DNA of 64,000 bases from Arthrobacter alpinus (GCF_001294625.1 NZ_CP012677.1:3844001-3908000); one strand, 5' to 3'; shown: positions 16,452 to 27,165, numbered from the stretch's first letter. Made by a program: numbers and translations. The notes: a model not told the origin generated them from the letters alone.

Positions 16452-17600
16452 TTAGCTGCCGGTGCGCTCACCCCAGCGGTGCTCCGCTGCTGAATCTAAG
16501 GCCGCTTCCAACCAGCGGCCCATGCCAGCGTAGGCGCCGTCGCGGATGGCTCGCGGTGAGAGGAACACGTCATGAAACGCCCCGGCAATCCTGTGCATGG
16601 TGACATCCGGACCCAAATCCAAGGATCGGCGGGCCACCGAATCCACGTTCAGCACCACGTCGGAGGCCAGCACGTCCGCGGACCAGCGAGGCTGTAGGTA
16701 GCTCTTGTCCGAAAGCATCACTAGTACCGGGGAATCCAGGGCCAGGCCGCGTGCCACAAGGGCCTGCCCCTGGAATACTGCGTTGATGAAGGCCGGAGGT
16801 ACGGGGAAGCCGCGGTCCGGACGCCACGCCGGATCGTACTCCCACTCGCCGTCGTACCGCTTGGACACGGCGCGGGTATAAAAACCGGGATCGATGGGCG
16901 GCAAGGGGGCCAATGGCCTTAACCGTGTGCGGGCCTGGATAAACGGGGCCATCATGGCCCGGCCCATTTCGTTGGCCTGAAATTCCAGCCAGGGGCTGTT
17001 GAGTACGACGGCGGTCGCCGCGCCCGGGTGCCGCGCGGCCCACAGGCTCAGCGTCAGCCCACCGGTGGAATGCCCCAACAGCACCAGGGGGCGTTCGCGG
17101 GAAGCCCCGTGTGTGAGCTCGCCCTCGCGGCCTGCCAAGGCATCAAAGGCTGCGCTGAGGCGACGGCGGGCTTCCTCCAAGAACGCCACCTCAAAGGATT
17201 CCTGGTCCGGGGCATCCCCCACCTCGGGAAGGGCCATCACCGCTTCGGGAACCCCACTGCGCCCCATGGCCAACAGCGCGGCCGCAATGTCGCCGTCGTA
17301 CTCTGTGAGGGAGGAAACCTGGCCCGGGACCAGGCCCGGGCGCAGGCTGCGACCATAGTTGTGCAGGTCCAGCGCGTAAAACTGTGCCCCGGCCCGGTGG
17401 AAGAACTCGGCAAGTTCACGTTGGAAGAAGTAGTCGCTCCAGCCATGGACATACAAGATGTCGGCCCCGGCCATGGAGGATGGGTGCCATTCCTGGGCCT
17501 CACCTATGTAGCGGACCAGCGTTGCCGGGGAACTGGCGGGCAAGTCGAGGGTGAGCTGCTCAAAATCCGGGCCTAGGACATCGCGCTGCCAAAGGGTCAT
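16452..17600 (-). CDS. Alpha/beta hydrolase, lysophospholipase/S33-like
   Basis: The 382-residue cytosolic protein has the hydrolase core of the monoglyceride lipase/serine aminopeptidase S33 type: an early HGWSDYFFQ turn for the oxyanion hole, nucleophile Ser in LLGHSTGGL, and a likely catalytic His in RIAGAFHDV near the C-terminus. Its ATG at 17600 is 16 bases after the stop of the DUF3100 gene on the same strand, so it may be the last gene of the RpiR-M20-DUF3100 operon. Substrate unknown; an ester or amide linked to that operon is possible. It is convergent with the tryptophan dioxygenase gene across 122 bases. Confidence 0.85.
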   Translation of the reverse strand: MTLWQRDVLGPDFEQLTLDLPASSPATLVRYIGEAQEWHPSSMAGADILYVHGWSDYFFQRELAEFFHRAGAQFYALDLHNYGRSLRPGLVPGQVSSLTEYDGDIAAALLAMGRSGVPEAVMALPEVGDAPDQESFEVAFLEEARRRLSAAFDALAGREGELTHGASRERPLVLLGHSTGGLTLSLWAARHPGAATAVVLNSPWLEFQANEMGRAMMAPFIQARTRLRPLAPLPPIDPGFYTRAVSKRYDGEWEYDPAWRPDRGFPVPPAFINAVFQGQALVARGLALDSPVLVMLSDKSYLQPRWSADVLASDVVLNVDSVARRSLDLGPDVTMHRIAGAFHDVFLSPRAIRDGAYAGMGRWLEAALDSAAEHRWGERTGS

Positions 17601-17616
17601 AGCTTGATGCTAGCCG

Positions 17617-18981
17617 CTATGACCAGTAACCAAGTGCAAACTCCGCAATGACCACCGAGAGCAGGAACGACGCGGTGATGGCGACCAGGCCCACGGGCAC
17701 AATTTTCCAGCCAATGTTCTTCAGCAACGGCACATCTTTGCCCAGCGACAGGCCGGCCAAGGTCAGCATGACGGTGGCGATGGAGAGGAAGTCGACGGCG
17801 GAGACCAGCTTGGTAAGTGGCTCGGCGGCGAAGAACCAGGGGCTGGAGACGTAGGCGCCGATGGTGGTGATCCAGATGATTGCTGAGATCTTCCGGGACA
17901 CCTTGCCCAGGAACAGGCCCAGCAGAACCAGGCCCATCAGGACGGCGTAACCGCCAATGACGTTCCAGTGCAGACCCTTCGCGGCCACGGATGCCGTGCC
18001 AACACCCAGAATCGTCAAGACGCTCAGGGAGACCCAGAGCGGCAGTTTGACCTCGGCCGAGGACTGGGCAACCTTTTCGCGGAAGTCGCGGTTGGCGTCG
18101 TCCTCCGCCACGGCTGCGGCGTTCTGCTCGGCCGTGGGTGCCTGTGTAGCTGTGGCAGCAGCAGCGGCCTCGGCGCCCGCACTCTTGCGGGTCAGGAACT
18201 TGTAGAACTTCTCTGCCAATGGCAGAGAAACGTAGATGCCGACGTATACGCCAAGGATGGTGGTGATCAGGTTGGAGACGGCGGCCATGCCAAGGATGGC
18301 CTGCGCGTCACCGGGGTAGGCCTCGATGATACTGGCCGCGGAGGCGGCCATCATGGAGCCCGAGCCGACGCCGGAACCCATGGCCAGTGCCAACGGGTTG
18401 AAGATGCCCCAGTTGGCCACCAGCGAGGTCAGCAGCGTGATGTAGACGGCACCAAAGAGTGTCCCGAAAACGTACATGGCCAGGACACCGCGGTACTGGT
18501 CGGAGTCTGCGCCGTACTTTTCCGAGACCATGGCAAAGGACGGCTCGCGGTCCAGTGAGAACGTGGCCCCCACCGTTGCCTTGCCCATGCGCAGCAGCAC
18601 GGCCAGCGGCAGCGCCAGCATCACGGTGCCCAGGAGGTGGCCCACTTCCTGAAGCAGTAGGGCCGGGCCCGCCTTTATCAGCACGGGAAGGCTGGGGCCG
18701 ATGTTGAACGCCAGCCTGGCCACCAGCAACATCACGGCCACGCCCACCAGCGCGGAGGCAACCTTTTGCAGGTCAAGGCCCAGCGGCTTGAACTTCTGGA
18801 CCGAGATCAGCAGGCCCACGATCAGGCCCCACACCATGGGGAAGATGACGATTGAGCCAATGCCGACATTGATCTTGGCCGAGCCGATGTACTGCACGGC
18901 CAAGGCGATGATCAGCGCCAGGAGGGCAATGGGGAGTGTTTCCTTCAGTCCAGCCTTGGCCGGTGCGACGAGAGTGCTCAT
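17617..18981 (-). CDS. DUF3100 integral membrane protein, putative transporter
   Basis: The 454-residue protein is almost entirely membrane helices, with one polar alanine-rich segment in the middle (about residues 260-300) that probably lies in the cytosol. The segment GSGVGSGSMMAASAASIIE looks like a re-entrant or substrate-binding motif of a secondary transporter. I recognise it as DUF3100. Its ATG overlaps the stop of the M20 amidohydrolase gene by four bases (ATGA), which indicates coupled translation and a shared pathway. The reasonable reading is that it imports the amidohydrolase substrate or exports a product. No biochemical role is known to me. Confidence 0.82.
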   Translation of the reverse strand: MSTLVAPAKAGLKETLPIALLALIIALAVQYIGSAKINVGIGSIVIFPMVWGLIVGLLISVQKFKPLGLDLQKVASALVGVAVMLLVARLAFNIGPSLPVLIKAGPALLLQEVGHLLGTVMLALPLAVLLRMGKATVGATFSLDREPSFAMVSEKYGADSDQYRGVLAMYVFGTLFGAVYITLLTSLVANWGIFNPLALAMGSGVGSGSMMAASAASIIEAYPGDAQAILGMAAVSNLITTILGVYVGIYVSLPLAEKFYKFLTRKSAGAEAAAAATATQAPTAEQNAAAVAEDDANRDFREKVAQSSAEVKLPLWVSLSVLTILGVGTASVAAKGLHWNVIGGYAVLMGLVLLGLFLGKVSRKISAIIWITTIGAYVSSPWFFAAEPLTKLVSAVDFLSIATVMLTLAGLSLGKDVPLLKNIGWKIVPVGLVAITASFLLSVVIAEFALGYWS

Positions 18982-20201
18982 GCGAAGTGGTCCTTGGTTA
19001 CGGCCGGGCGGTATGCGCCGGCAATGAAACGGGTGCGTTGGGCGGGGTCGGTGGCGGCGTCTGCCGCGGTCCAGGCCAGGGCGACGGCGGCCTCAAACAT
19101 GACCTCGTATGCTGCGGGAGTGTCGGACAGGGCGGCAAAGGCGTGGGAATGGATGGGCACGTCGGCGCCCGGGATGCTCAGCCAGGGGTGGAGGCTGGGG
19201 ATGACTTGGGAGATGTTGCCCATGTCGGTGGAGCCGCCGCTCAGCCCGGCGGACGGGGAAATGTCCTTGCCGAAAACGTCCATGGCCGTGGTCCAGTTGG
19301 CAGCGAGGTCGCTATTTTGCAGGAGTGGTTCGTACAGCGGCTCGGTGGATTCGATGCTCAGCTCCGTGCCGGTGGCCAGGGCGGCGCCTTCGAAGCAGCG
19401 GCGGACCCGGACCAGCAAGGATTCGTATTCCGGCAAGGTGAACGCGCGGCACTCAAATTCGACCACGGCCCGTTCGGGGATGATGTTGGTGACGTGGCCG
19501 GCCTCGGCAACATACATGGCGATCCTGTGATCGCCCGGGATCTGCTGGCGCAACAGGCCCACGGCCACTTGGCTGAGCACGGCGGCGTCGGCGGCGTTGA
19601 CTCCCAGGTGTGGGGCGGCGGCGGCGTGCGCGGCCTTGCCCGTGAACGTGGCCCGGTAGCGGCCCACGGCCTGGGCGCTGGTGCCGGCCGGGTTGTAGGT
19701 GACCCCGTCCTGAACCGGGTGGACCATCAAGGACAGCCCGACGCCGTCGAACGCCCCGGCTTCCAGCATCAGGACTTTGCCTCCGCCGTGCTCCTCGGCA
19801 GGCGTGCCGATGGCCTTGAGCGTGATCCCCAGGCTGTCGGCGAGAGGTGCCAATGCTAGGGCGGCCGCCGCGGAGGCGCCGGCAATCAGGTTGTGCCCGC
19901 AGGCGTGGCCGATCTGGGGCAGGGCGTCGTATTCGATGCACAGGGCGACGGTGAGCTCGCCGCTGCCCACGGTGGCGGTGAACGCTGTCGAGAGTCCCGC
20001 GGTGCCCATCACAACGTCAAAGCCGCCCCCACGCAGCAGTGCCGCGATGGCTGAGGAGGCCTTGACTTCCTCAAAGGAAAGTTCGGGGTTGGCGTGGATG
20101 TCGCGGGCCAGGGTGTGGACCTGTTCCCGCCACTGCTCGACGCCGGCGGCCAGCTCGGCGTGGACGCCGGTTGCCGCTGCGGTGATCTCGTCTAAATTCA
20201 T
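18978..20201 (-). CDS. M20-family metal-dependent amidohydrolase
   Basis: The 407-residue enzyme belongs to the M20 amidohydrolases that cleave N-acyl or peptide-like amide bonds with two divalent metals. Visible elements are the early CIEYDALPQIGHACGHN block with metal-ligand His, the EEHGGGK motif with the catalytic and metal-binding Glu residues, and a later SGGSTDMGN motif. Two features place it near the aminobenzoyl-glutamate and indole-acyl-amino-acid hydrolases rather than peptidases: the central dimerisation lid and the length. It sits between an RpiR regulator and a DUF3100 membrane protein, and its stop overlaps the latter. The amide substrate is unknown. Confidence 0.9.
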   Translation of the reverse strand: MNLDEITAAATGVHAELAAGVEQWREQVHTLARDIHANPELSFEEVKASSAIAALLRGGGFDVVMGTAGLSTAFTATVGSGELTVALCIEYDALPQIGHACGHNLIAGASAAAALALAPLADSLGITLKAIGTPAEEHGGGKVLMLEAGAFDGVGLSLMVHPVQDGVTYNPAGTSAQAVGRYRATFTGKAAHAAAAPHLGVNAADAAVLSQVAVGLLRQQIPGDHRIAMYVAEAGHVTNIIPERAVVEFECRAFTLPEYESLLVRVRRCFEGAALATGTELSIESTEPLYEPLLQNSDLAANWTTAMDVFGKDISPSAGLSGGSTDMGNISQVIPSLHPWLSIPGADVPIHSHAFAALSDTPAAYEVMFEAAVALAWTAADAATDPAQRTRFIAGAYRPAVTKDHFA

Positions 20202-20242
20202 GATGCTGTGTCCTTAGATGGTTCGGGAGGGGCGGTTGGCGG

Positions 20243-21172
20243 CTAGTCCAGATGGACGCCGAGTTCTTTCCAGAGCTGTTGGGAGCGGCGGATCGTTTCC
20301 CTGCTGCGCTCGGGGTGGGCGGCCTGCATGCCAGCGAGTAATCCGTAGACCACCGAGGTTGTGGCGGTGACCGACTGGAAGAAGGCGATGCCTTCAGAGG
20401 GGACAACCAGCAGGTGTTTGGCGATGTCGGCCAACCGTCCGCGGCGCATGTCGCTGATGGCGACGATGGTGGCCCCCGCACGGTGGGCGGCCTCGGCGGC
20501 CACGATCATTTGCCCGATGGAACGCCAAATGTTGATGACCACCATGACGTCGCCCGGGCCCAGCGTGTTGGTGCTGGTCACTAGGTGCACCCCGGCGCGG
20601 GATTCCAGGGAAATCGGGTAGCCCATCGTGGAGCCCAGGTGGGCCATGACGCTGGCCGGGGCGGCATATGAACCGTGCCCCACCACCAGGATGGACTTGG
20701 CGACGGCCAGTGTGGCGATGGTGGCTTCCACGTCCTGTGCCGTGTTCGCGTCCAAGGTGAGCCGCAGGTTTTCAATGTCCCGGGTCAGGGCGGCTGTCAA
20801 CGGGTTGCTGTGCTCGCCGTGTTGGACGAGGGTGTCCTCGGTGGAAATCTTTGTCAGGTAACGCGAGCGCAGTTCCCGCTGCAGATCCGGCCAACCGAGA
20901 AAACCGAGGGTCTGGGCCGTGCGGACAACCGTTGAGTTGTTAACCTGGGCATGCGCGGCGATCTCTGCGATCTCGGCGTAGGAGGACAGCTGGGGGTTGC
21001 GGATGATGACGTCTGCCACCCGGTTTTGGGCCTTGGGAAGGTCGGTATCCGCCAAAATGTCATCCAACCAGTTCACGCCCGGCCCTGTCGGGTCCAGGCG
21101 TGGGTGGGCGGCCGGAGCCTCCTCGGAGGTGCCGGGGGTCACATGGGAAGGTTCGGATGTTAGGTGGGTCAC
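20243..21172 (-). CDS. RpiR/MurR-family transcriptional regulator
   Basis: The 309-residue protein has an N-terminal HTH_6 domain (about residues 35-110; AEIAEIAAHAQVNNSTVVRTAQTLGF) and a C-terminal SIS domain (about 140-280; ILVVGHGSYAAPASVMAHLG). SIS domains usually bind phosphorylated sugars or related effectors. The GTG start at 21172 lies directly beside a two-tier operator, with little room for a leader, so a leaderless transcript is possible. It heads a string of same-strand genes (M20 amidohydrolase, DUF3100, hydrolase) that it probably controls. An N-acylated sugar or amino sugar effector would fit a SIS domain next to an amidohydrolase, but that is inference. Confidence 0.9.
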   Translation of the reverse strand: MTHLTSEPSHVTPGTSEEAPAAHPRLDPTGPGVNWLDDILADTDLPKAQNRVADVIIRNPQLSSYAEIAEIAAHAQVNNSTVVRTAQTLGFLGWPDLQRELRSRYLTKISTEDTLVQHGEHSNPLTAALTRDIENLRLTLDANTAQDVEATIATLAVAKSILVVGHGSYAAPASVMAHLGSTMGYPISLESRAGVHLVTSTNTLGPGDVMVVINIWRSIGQMIVAAEAAHRAGATIVAISDMRRGRLADIAKHLLVVPSEGIAFFQSVTATTSVVYGLLAGMQAAHPERSRETIRRSQQLWKELGVHLD

Positions 21173-21173
21173 T

Positions 21174-21219
21174 CTGCAATTATGGTTGCAATTTTCAGAT
21201 ATTGCAATTTCGTTTGCAG
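21174..21219. promoter_or_regulatory. Two-tier dyad operator of the RpiR operon
   Basis: An inner perfect pair TTGCAAT/ATTGCAA (21186-21192 and 21201-21207, 8-base spacer) and an outer perfect pair CTGCAA/TTGCAG (21174-21179 and 21214-21219) share exactly the same axis. This gives four TTGCA-type half-sites. It lies in the divergent region between the RpiR gene and the gene at 21351, next to the RpiR start. Confidence 0.7.
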
Positions 21220-21350
21220 TTTATTGGTGGTGCGCCCGGGCCGGGGCCGCTGTGCCTATGCTGGAAGTGCCGAGACCCGCCGACCGTTCTCAGGAGCGCT
21301 CGTTTCGACATTTTGCTCAGGCATGTTTGCACGATCGAAGGATGATGACT

Positions 21351-21923
21351 ATGACGCATTGGCAGGAAGCCCTTGAGATATGGGCCCCGGCGTGGGCTGC
21401 GATCCGCGATCTGAAGGACGCCGCCTCGGAGCAGATCTTGGCGTGGCCGGTCGAGGGTGGCGCGTTTTCTGGTGCCGTGCTGCACCTGGTCACCGAAGAC
21501 CCGGTGGCGGCGCGCGAATTTGCCGCCGGCCTGGCGCTGGCCGAAACGGGCACCGCCGTCTTGCTCTCAGCCCTCACCGACGACCTTGACCTGGTCCCGA
21601 AGCTGCCGCCGGACACGAACCTTGCCGAGGTGCCACTGGAAAATTACGACGCCGTCGAGGTTGCCTTGTTTGACCGGCCGGTCGCTGGCGGGCGGGTCAA
21701 GGTCGGCGATGAACTGGCTGTCCTGGGCGGGCTGCATGTGGATGTGCCGGATCCGGACATGGTGGTTGCGCTGGAAGCGGTCATGATTGCCTCGCTTGGC
21801 GAAGAGGCCTTCACCCACGGTGCGGACAGGCTCTTCCTGGTGGCCGACGCTGCCCAGGCCGCACGCCTAGCGCCCCTAGGCTGGAGCCAGGCTGCGCAGA
21901 TCCTCAGTTTTACGAGGCAATGA
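21351..21923 (+). CDS. Hypothetical protein, weak GNAT-like features
   Basis: The product is 190 residues from the ATG at 21351, eight bases after GAAGGA; nearby ATGs at 21342 and 21345 are too close to that site. It is acidic and soluble, with no signal peptide. The C-terminal part (HGADRLFLVADAAQAARL then LGW) resembles the end of GNAT acetyltransferases, but the acetyl-CoA loop is not clear and a degenerate or very divergent member is possible. It is divergent from the RpiR operon and shares its operator region. I would treat the function as unknown. Confidence 0.7.
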   Translation: MTHWQEALEIWAPAWAAIRDLKDAASEQILAWPVEGGAFSGAVLHLVTEDPVAAREFAAGLALAETGTAVLLSALTDDLDLVPKLPPDTNLAEVPLENYDAVEVALFDRPVAGGRVKVGDELAVLGGLHVDVPDPDMVVALEAVMIASLGEEAFTHGADRLFLVADAAQAARLAPLGWSQAAQILSFTRQ

Positions 21924-21940
21924 GCCGGATCTGGACGCGC

Positions 21941-21974
21941 ACGACGGCGGCACCCGGCCAGGTGCCGCCGTCGT
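21941..21974 (+). terminator. Hairpin terminator after the gene at 21351-21923
   Basis: Perfect 14-base arms ACGACGGCGGCACC and GGTGCCGCCGTCGT enclose CGGCCA, 17 bases after the stop codon. A direct repeat of TACCTTCG follows. Confidence 0.8.
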
Positions 21975-21999
21975 ACCTTCGTACCTTCGAGCTTTCAGG

Positions 22000-22684
22000 C
22001 CGGTGGTGCGGATAGGGCTGGGGCTCCAGCATGAGCCGCTTGTTCTCGGCAAATCCTCCGCGGTACATTCGTCAAAGGCGGTGCAATGGCGTCCCGCCAG
22101 GTGTTCCACGGCGTCCTCGATGCGCGGTGTTTCGGCCGGTTGGCCGGGCTGGATCTGGCCCGTTGGCCCCACCACGATGTAGCCGAACTCGTAGAGGGCT
22201 TCGCAGCCCAGGGCGCAGGTCAGCGTGGCGTTGGTCTGGCAGTCCATGCGCTCCTCCTCGTAGCTTTCGGGGAGGGGCTTGGTGTGGGTGGCGATGAGCA
22301 GGCGGGCAGGATAGTTCTCCCCGCAAATGGCGCAGGCGGCAGTCGTGCTGCCGGGCAGCCCGCGCAGACTGGTCGCCGAGGACTGCGGGGCCGGGACGGC
22401 GGCTTCCGCCAGCAACTCCTGACCCGCTTTGGCCGTAAGTGCTGAAATGTGGCGTTATTGCGGCTTGCCGGCAGCGTTGAAGGGACCTGGTTCGCGCGCG
22501 GTCCCGCCATTTTCCGTCACCACGCTGACGGCCCTCACATACGGGCCGAAGTAGTTGAACACGACGTCGCCCTTGTTCATGTCCTTGATGAGTTCCCTGT
22601 TCCCGTCGGGGTCCACCACCGGGTCCCGTCGTTGATGGCCTGCTCAAAGTTGCGGCCGTGGTTGACCCACCAGTATTTCCTCAA
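22000..22684 (-). pseudogene. Degraded EVE-like/HNH restriction endonuclease gene
   Basis: From a TTG at 22684, preceded by GGAG, the frame reads KYWWVNHGRNFEQAIN, typical of the N-terminal EVE-like reader domain of HNH restriction nucleases. After a frameshift it continues with GNRELIKDMNKGDVVFNYFG and RAVSVVTENGG, then stops. A further frame carries the HNH part: CAICGENYPARLLIATHTKP, then LTCALGCEALYEFGYIVVG. The region linking the domains is missing. These pieces match the order seen in modification-dependent nucleases of the ScoMcrA kind. Two frame breaks and a deletion mark it as dead. No methylase or other defence gene is adjacent. Confidence 0.75.
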
Positions 22685-22744
22685 AGTAACTCCTTGGCTT
22701 CACTTGTGTTGGCATTCGGCGTCGCTTTCAGCCTAGATCTCTGA

Positions 22745-22809
22745 GTGCCCGTATGGGCACAAAGTTCAGGACATGGCAGAATAGGAGATGGCCCGGGTGC
22801 AGACGGGCC
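22745..22809 (+). promoter_or_regulatory. Structured leader upstream of the queuosine-precursor transporter gene
   Basis: Two hairpins lie 80-145 bases before the transporter start: GTGCCC/GGGCAC with a 4-base loop (22745-22760), and GGCCCG/CGGGCC with an 8-base loop (22790-22809). I do not recognise a preQ1 riboswitch consensus, but leader control is common for this gene type. Confidence 0.3.
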
Positions 22810-22889
22810 CAGTGATAATACAGCCGGCCAGCCCCCACGGGGTGTGGCATGAGCGAACCACTTAAACAAGAGAAATTTGAGACTTCACT

Positions 22890-23618
22890 ATGTCCCCGCT
22901 GCAAAGTAATGCCTCGGCAACCCCTTTTAGAACCAGCACAACCCCCACCTTTGCCGCCGTCGGAAGCCCCTATTTTGGGATTCTGCTGGCGTGCATGGCT
23001 GTCATCGTGATCCTGTCCAACATCGGCGCGTCCAAGGGCGTGCAATTTGGCCCCATCGTGACGGACGGCGGATTTTTCCTGTTCCCCTTCGCCTACATCC
23101 TCGGCGATGTGATCAGCGAGATTTACGGCTTCAAGGTCAACCGCAAGGCAATTCTCACCACGTTTGCACTGTCAGTCTTCGCCTCACTTTGCTATTGGGT
23201 GATCATTGCGCTGCCCGGATTCACCGACGACTACGGTGTTGCCAAACAGCACGCCCTGACGGAGGCGTTGGGTCCGGTGCCGCAGATCGTGCTGGCCAGC
23301 CTCCTGGCGTTCCTGGCCGGACAGACCGTCAACTCCTGGATCATGGTCCGGCTGAAAGCACACCACGGCGAACGGAAACTCTGGGTGCGGCTCATGGGTT
23401 CCAGCGGTGCCGGCGAATTCCTGGACACCTTGATCTTCTGCGCCATTGCGGCCCCCGTGATTGGGATCGTGGGCTTTGGCATGTTCGCCAACTATGTCCT
23501 GGTGGGCTTTGTGTACAAGGTGGGCGTGCAGTACGCGCTCATCCCGGTGACCAGCGTGGCGATCCGCTGGTTTAAGCGCCGCGAACCGTCCTATGTGGAA
23601 GCTCAGGCAAGCATTTAG
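22890..23618 (+). CDS. yhhQ: Queuosine precursor transporter (YhhQ/VUT family)
   Basis: This 242-residue protein has six predicted membrane helices and belongs to the VUT/COG1738 family, which imports preQ0, preQ1 or, in some bacteria, queuine for tRNA modification. Family-typical segments are VILSNIGASKGVQF in the first helix, FPFAYILGDVISEIYG in the second and the C-terminal YKVGVQYALIP. The ATG at 22890 has only a weak ribosome site. The next gene, convergent across a strong hairpin, is tRNA-guanine transglycosylase, the enzyme that inserts the base. No queC/D/E/F genes are present in the window, consistent with salvage rather than synthesis. Confidence 0.92.
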   Translation: MSPLQSNASATPFRTSTTPTFAAVGSPYFGILLACMAVIVILSNIGASKGVQFGPIVTDGGFFLFPFAYILGDVISEIYGFKVNRKAILTTFALSVFASLCYWVIIALPGFTDDYGVAKQHALTEALGPVPQIVLASLLAFLAGQTVNSWIMVRLKAHHGERKLWVRLMGSSGAGEFLDTLIFCAIAAPVIGIVGFGMFANYVLVGFVYKVGVQYALIPVTSVAIRWFKRREPSYVEAQASI

Positions 23619-23619
23619 C

Positions 23620-23690
23620 GCTGCGGGGGCCGTTGTGGTGATTCGCCCATGGCCGGCCAGAGGCGAATCACCACAACGGCCCCCCACAGC
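23620..23690. terminator. Very strong bidirectional terminator between yhhQ and tgt
   Basis: A perfect 23-base-pair stem (23625-23647 with 23662-23684) closes a 14-base loop that holds the palindrome GGCCGGCC. A further GCTG/CAGC pair extends it on the outside. It is centred between the two convergent stop codons. Confidence 0.9.
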
Positions 23691-23697
23691 ATCAGGA

Positions 23698-25840
<2,143 letters not shown>

Positions 25841-25914
25841 GAACCGTAATCTACGCCGGATAGCCGAATCGGGCTAGGGCGCCTGCCTGATTGCTGCGCT
25901 AGGGTCGGGCGGGG

Positions 25915-26454
25915 TTAGCGGCCCAAACCGGCAAAGGAGATGGCCTGGCGCACCAGGGCGCCGCGGCCGCCCACGAACTCGGCCTGCACGCCGGGGCTGA
26001 GCACCTCCTCGGGCGTCATCCAGGTCAGTTCAAGGGCGTCCTGGCGTGGCTCGCATTCACCCGTCACGGGGATCACGTAGACCAGGGCCACGGCGTGCTG
26101 GCGTTCGTCGGTGAACCCGGTTTCGGACGGCGAGGGCAGGTACTCGGCCACCGTGAAGGGCACGGGGCTAACGGGCAGTTGCGGGAAGGCCAGCGGGCCC
26201 AGGTCCTTCTCCACATGCCTGACAAGCGCGGCCCGGATGGTCTCCCGGTACAGCACCCGCCCGGAAACCAGCGTGCGGACCATGGAGCCCTCGTCGTCGG
26301 CCTGCAGCAGCAAACCCACCTCATTGACATAGCCCAGCGGGTCAAGACGGACCGGGACCACCTCCACATAGACCATGGGAAGACGGCTTCTGGCCTCGTA
26401 CAAGTCCTCGTTGGACAGCCAGCCGGGGTAGGGATCAGGGGTGCGCACGCTCAT
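25915..26454 (-). CDS. NUDIX-fold protein, DUF4916 type
   Basis: The 179-residue protein resembles the actinobacterial DUF4916 family, which has a NUDIX hydrolase fold. It begins with PYPGWLSNEDLYEARSRLP and contains LVSGRVLYRETIRAALVRHV, where the NUDIX helix would lie, but the full GX5EX7REUXEEXGU signature is not conserved, so hydrolase activity is doubtful. The C-terminal half has ERQHAVALVYVIPVTGECE. It is cytosolic. It sits between an SRPBCC gene and a VOC gene on the same strand; no shared pathway is obvious. Confidence 0.75.
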   Translation of the reverse strand: MSVRTPDPYPGWLSNEDLYEARSRLPMVYVEVVPVRLDPLGYVNEVGLLLQADDEGSMVRTLVSGRVLYRETIRAALVRHVEKDLGPLAFPQLPVSPVPFTVAEYLPSPSETGFTDERQHAVALVYVIPVTGECEPRQDALELTWMTPEEVLSPGVQAEFVGGRGALVRQAISFAGLGR

Positions 26455-26501
26455 ACCTCAGTTCTACCCCATCCCCGCCCCAAGCACTGCCTTTTGGATC
26501 C

Positions 26502-27083
26502 TCAAAGCGGTCTGGATTCGCCCCCACCACCCAGAGGGAGGTGCTCGCCGTCGCGCATGATGCCAAGTTCGACGCCGGAGGACCAGCCCGCCGCCGTGGC
26601 CACAAAACCGCCGTTCTTGGCCCTGAAAAGCGCCCCGCCGTCTGCCCGATCCTGGACGAACTTGGCGCCAATATCCGCCAGTACCTTGTTGGCTGCGGTG
26701 GGGTTGGGTGTGCGCCAGGTGACCACCACGGCCAGCGGCGCCCCGGGGTCAGGGAGGCGCAGATCGTTAGAGGAGGCCAGCTCAAAGCTGAAACCATCGG
26801 GTGCGTTGACGCGGGCCCCGGGCCCGGCGGAGGTCTCTGCCAGCTCCGCATGAGTACCGTCGGCCAGGGTTCGCTGGACAAAAATGACCGGATCCCGCAG
26901 CTCAAAGGCGAGCAGGGTGCCACGATGGTCCGGGGCCTGGCGGCACACACCCACCTTGCCATTGCCGGTGTCAAGGACCGCCCGGTCGCCGTCGTTCTCC
27001 GCGCAGGCCAGTCCCAGCTGCCGCAACTGCTCCACGGTGTTCTCAAAGGACGCGGTGAAAAGGATCGGGCGTACGCGCAGCAT
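26502..27083 (-). CDS. VOC-superfamily (glyoxalase-like) protein
   Basis: The 193-residue protein looks like two tandem beta-alpha-beta-beta-beta modules of the vicinal oxygen chelate superfamily. The first starts with RPILFTASFENTVEQLRQLGL, the second with LAVVVTWRTPNPTAANKVL, and the end reads ALFRAKNGGFVATAAG. Metal ligands are not evident (few His), so a binding or resistance function is as likely as an enzyme. A glyoxalase I or dioxygenase role is not supported. Starting ATG at 27083 follows GGAGAGAC. Confidence 0.72.
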   Translation of the reverse strand: MLRVRPILFTASFENTVEQLRQLGLACAENDGDRAVLDTGNGKVGVCRQAPDHRGTLLAFELRDPVIFVQRTLADGTHAELAETSAGPGARVNAPDGFSFELASSNDLRLPDPGAPLAVVVTWRTPNPTAANKVLADIGAKFVQDRADGGALFRAKNGGFVATAAGWSSGVELGIMRDGEHLPLGGGGESRPL

Positions 27084-27165
27084 GGTCTCTCCAGGGGTGG
27101 GGTGCTTCTACGGTAGCAACACTGGTAGCCTGACGGGCAGAAACTGGCGGACGAGGTGGGTGCAC

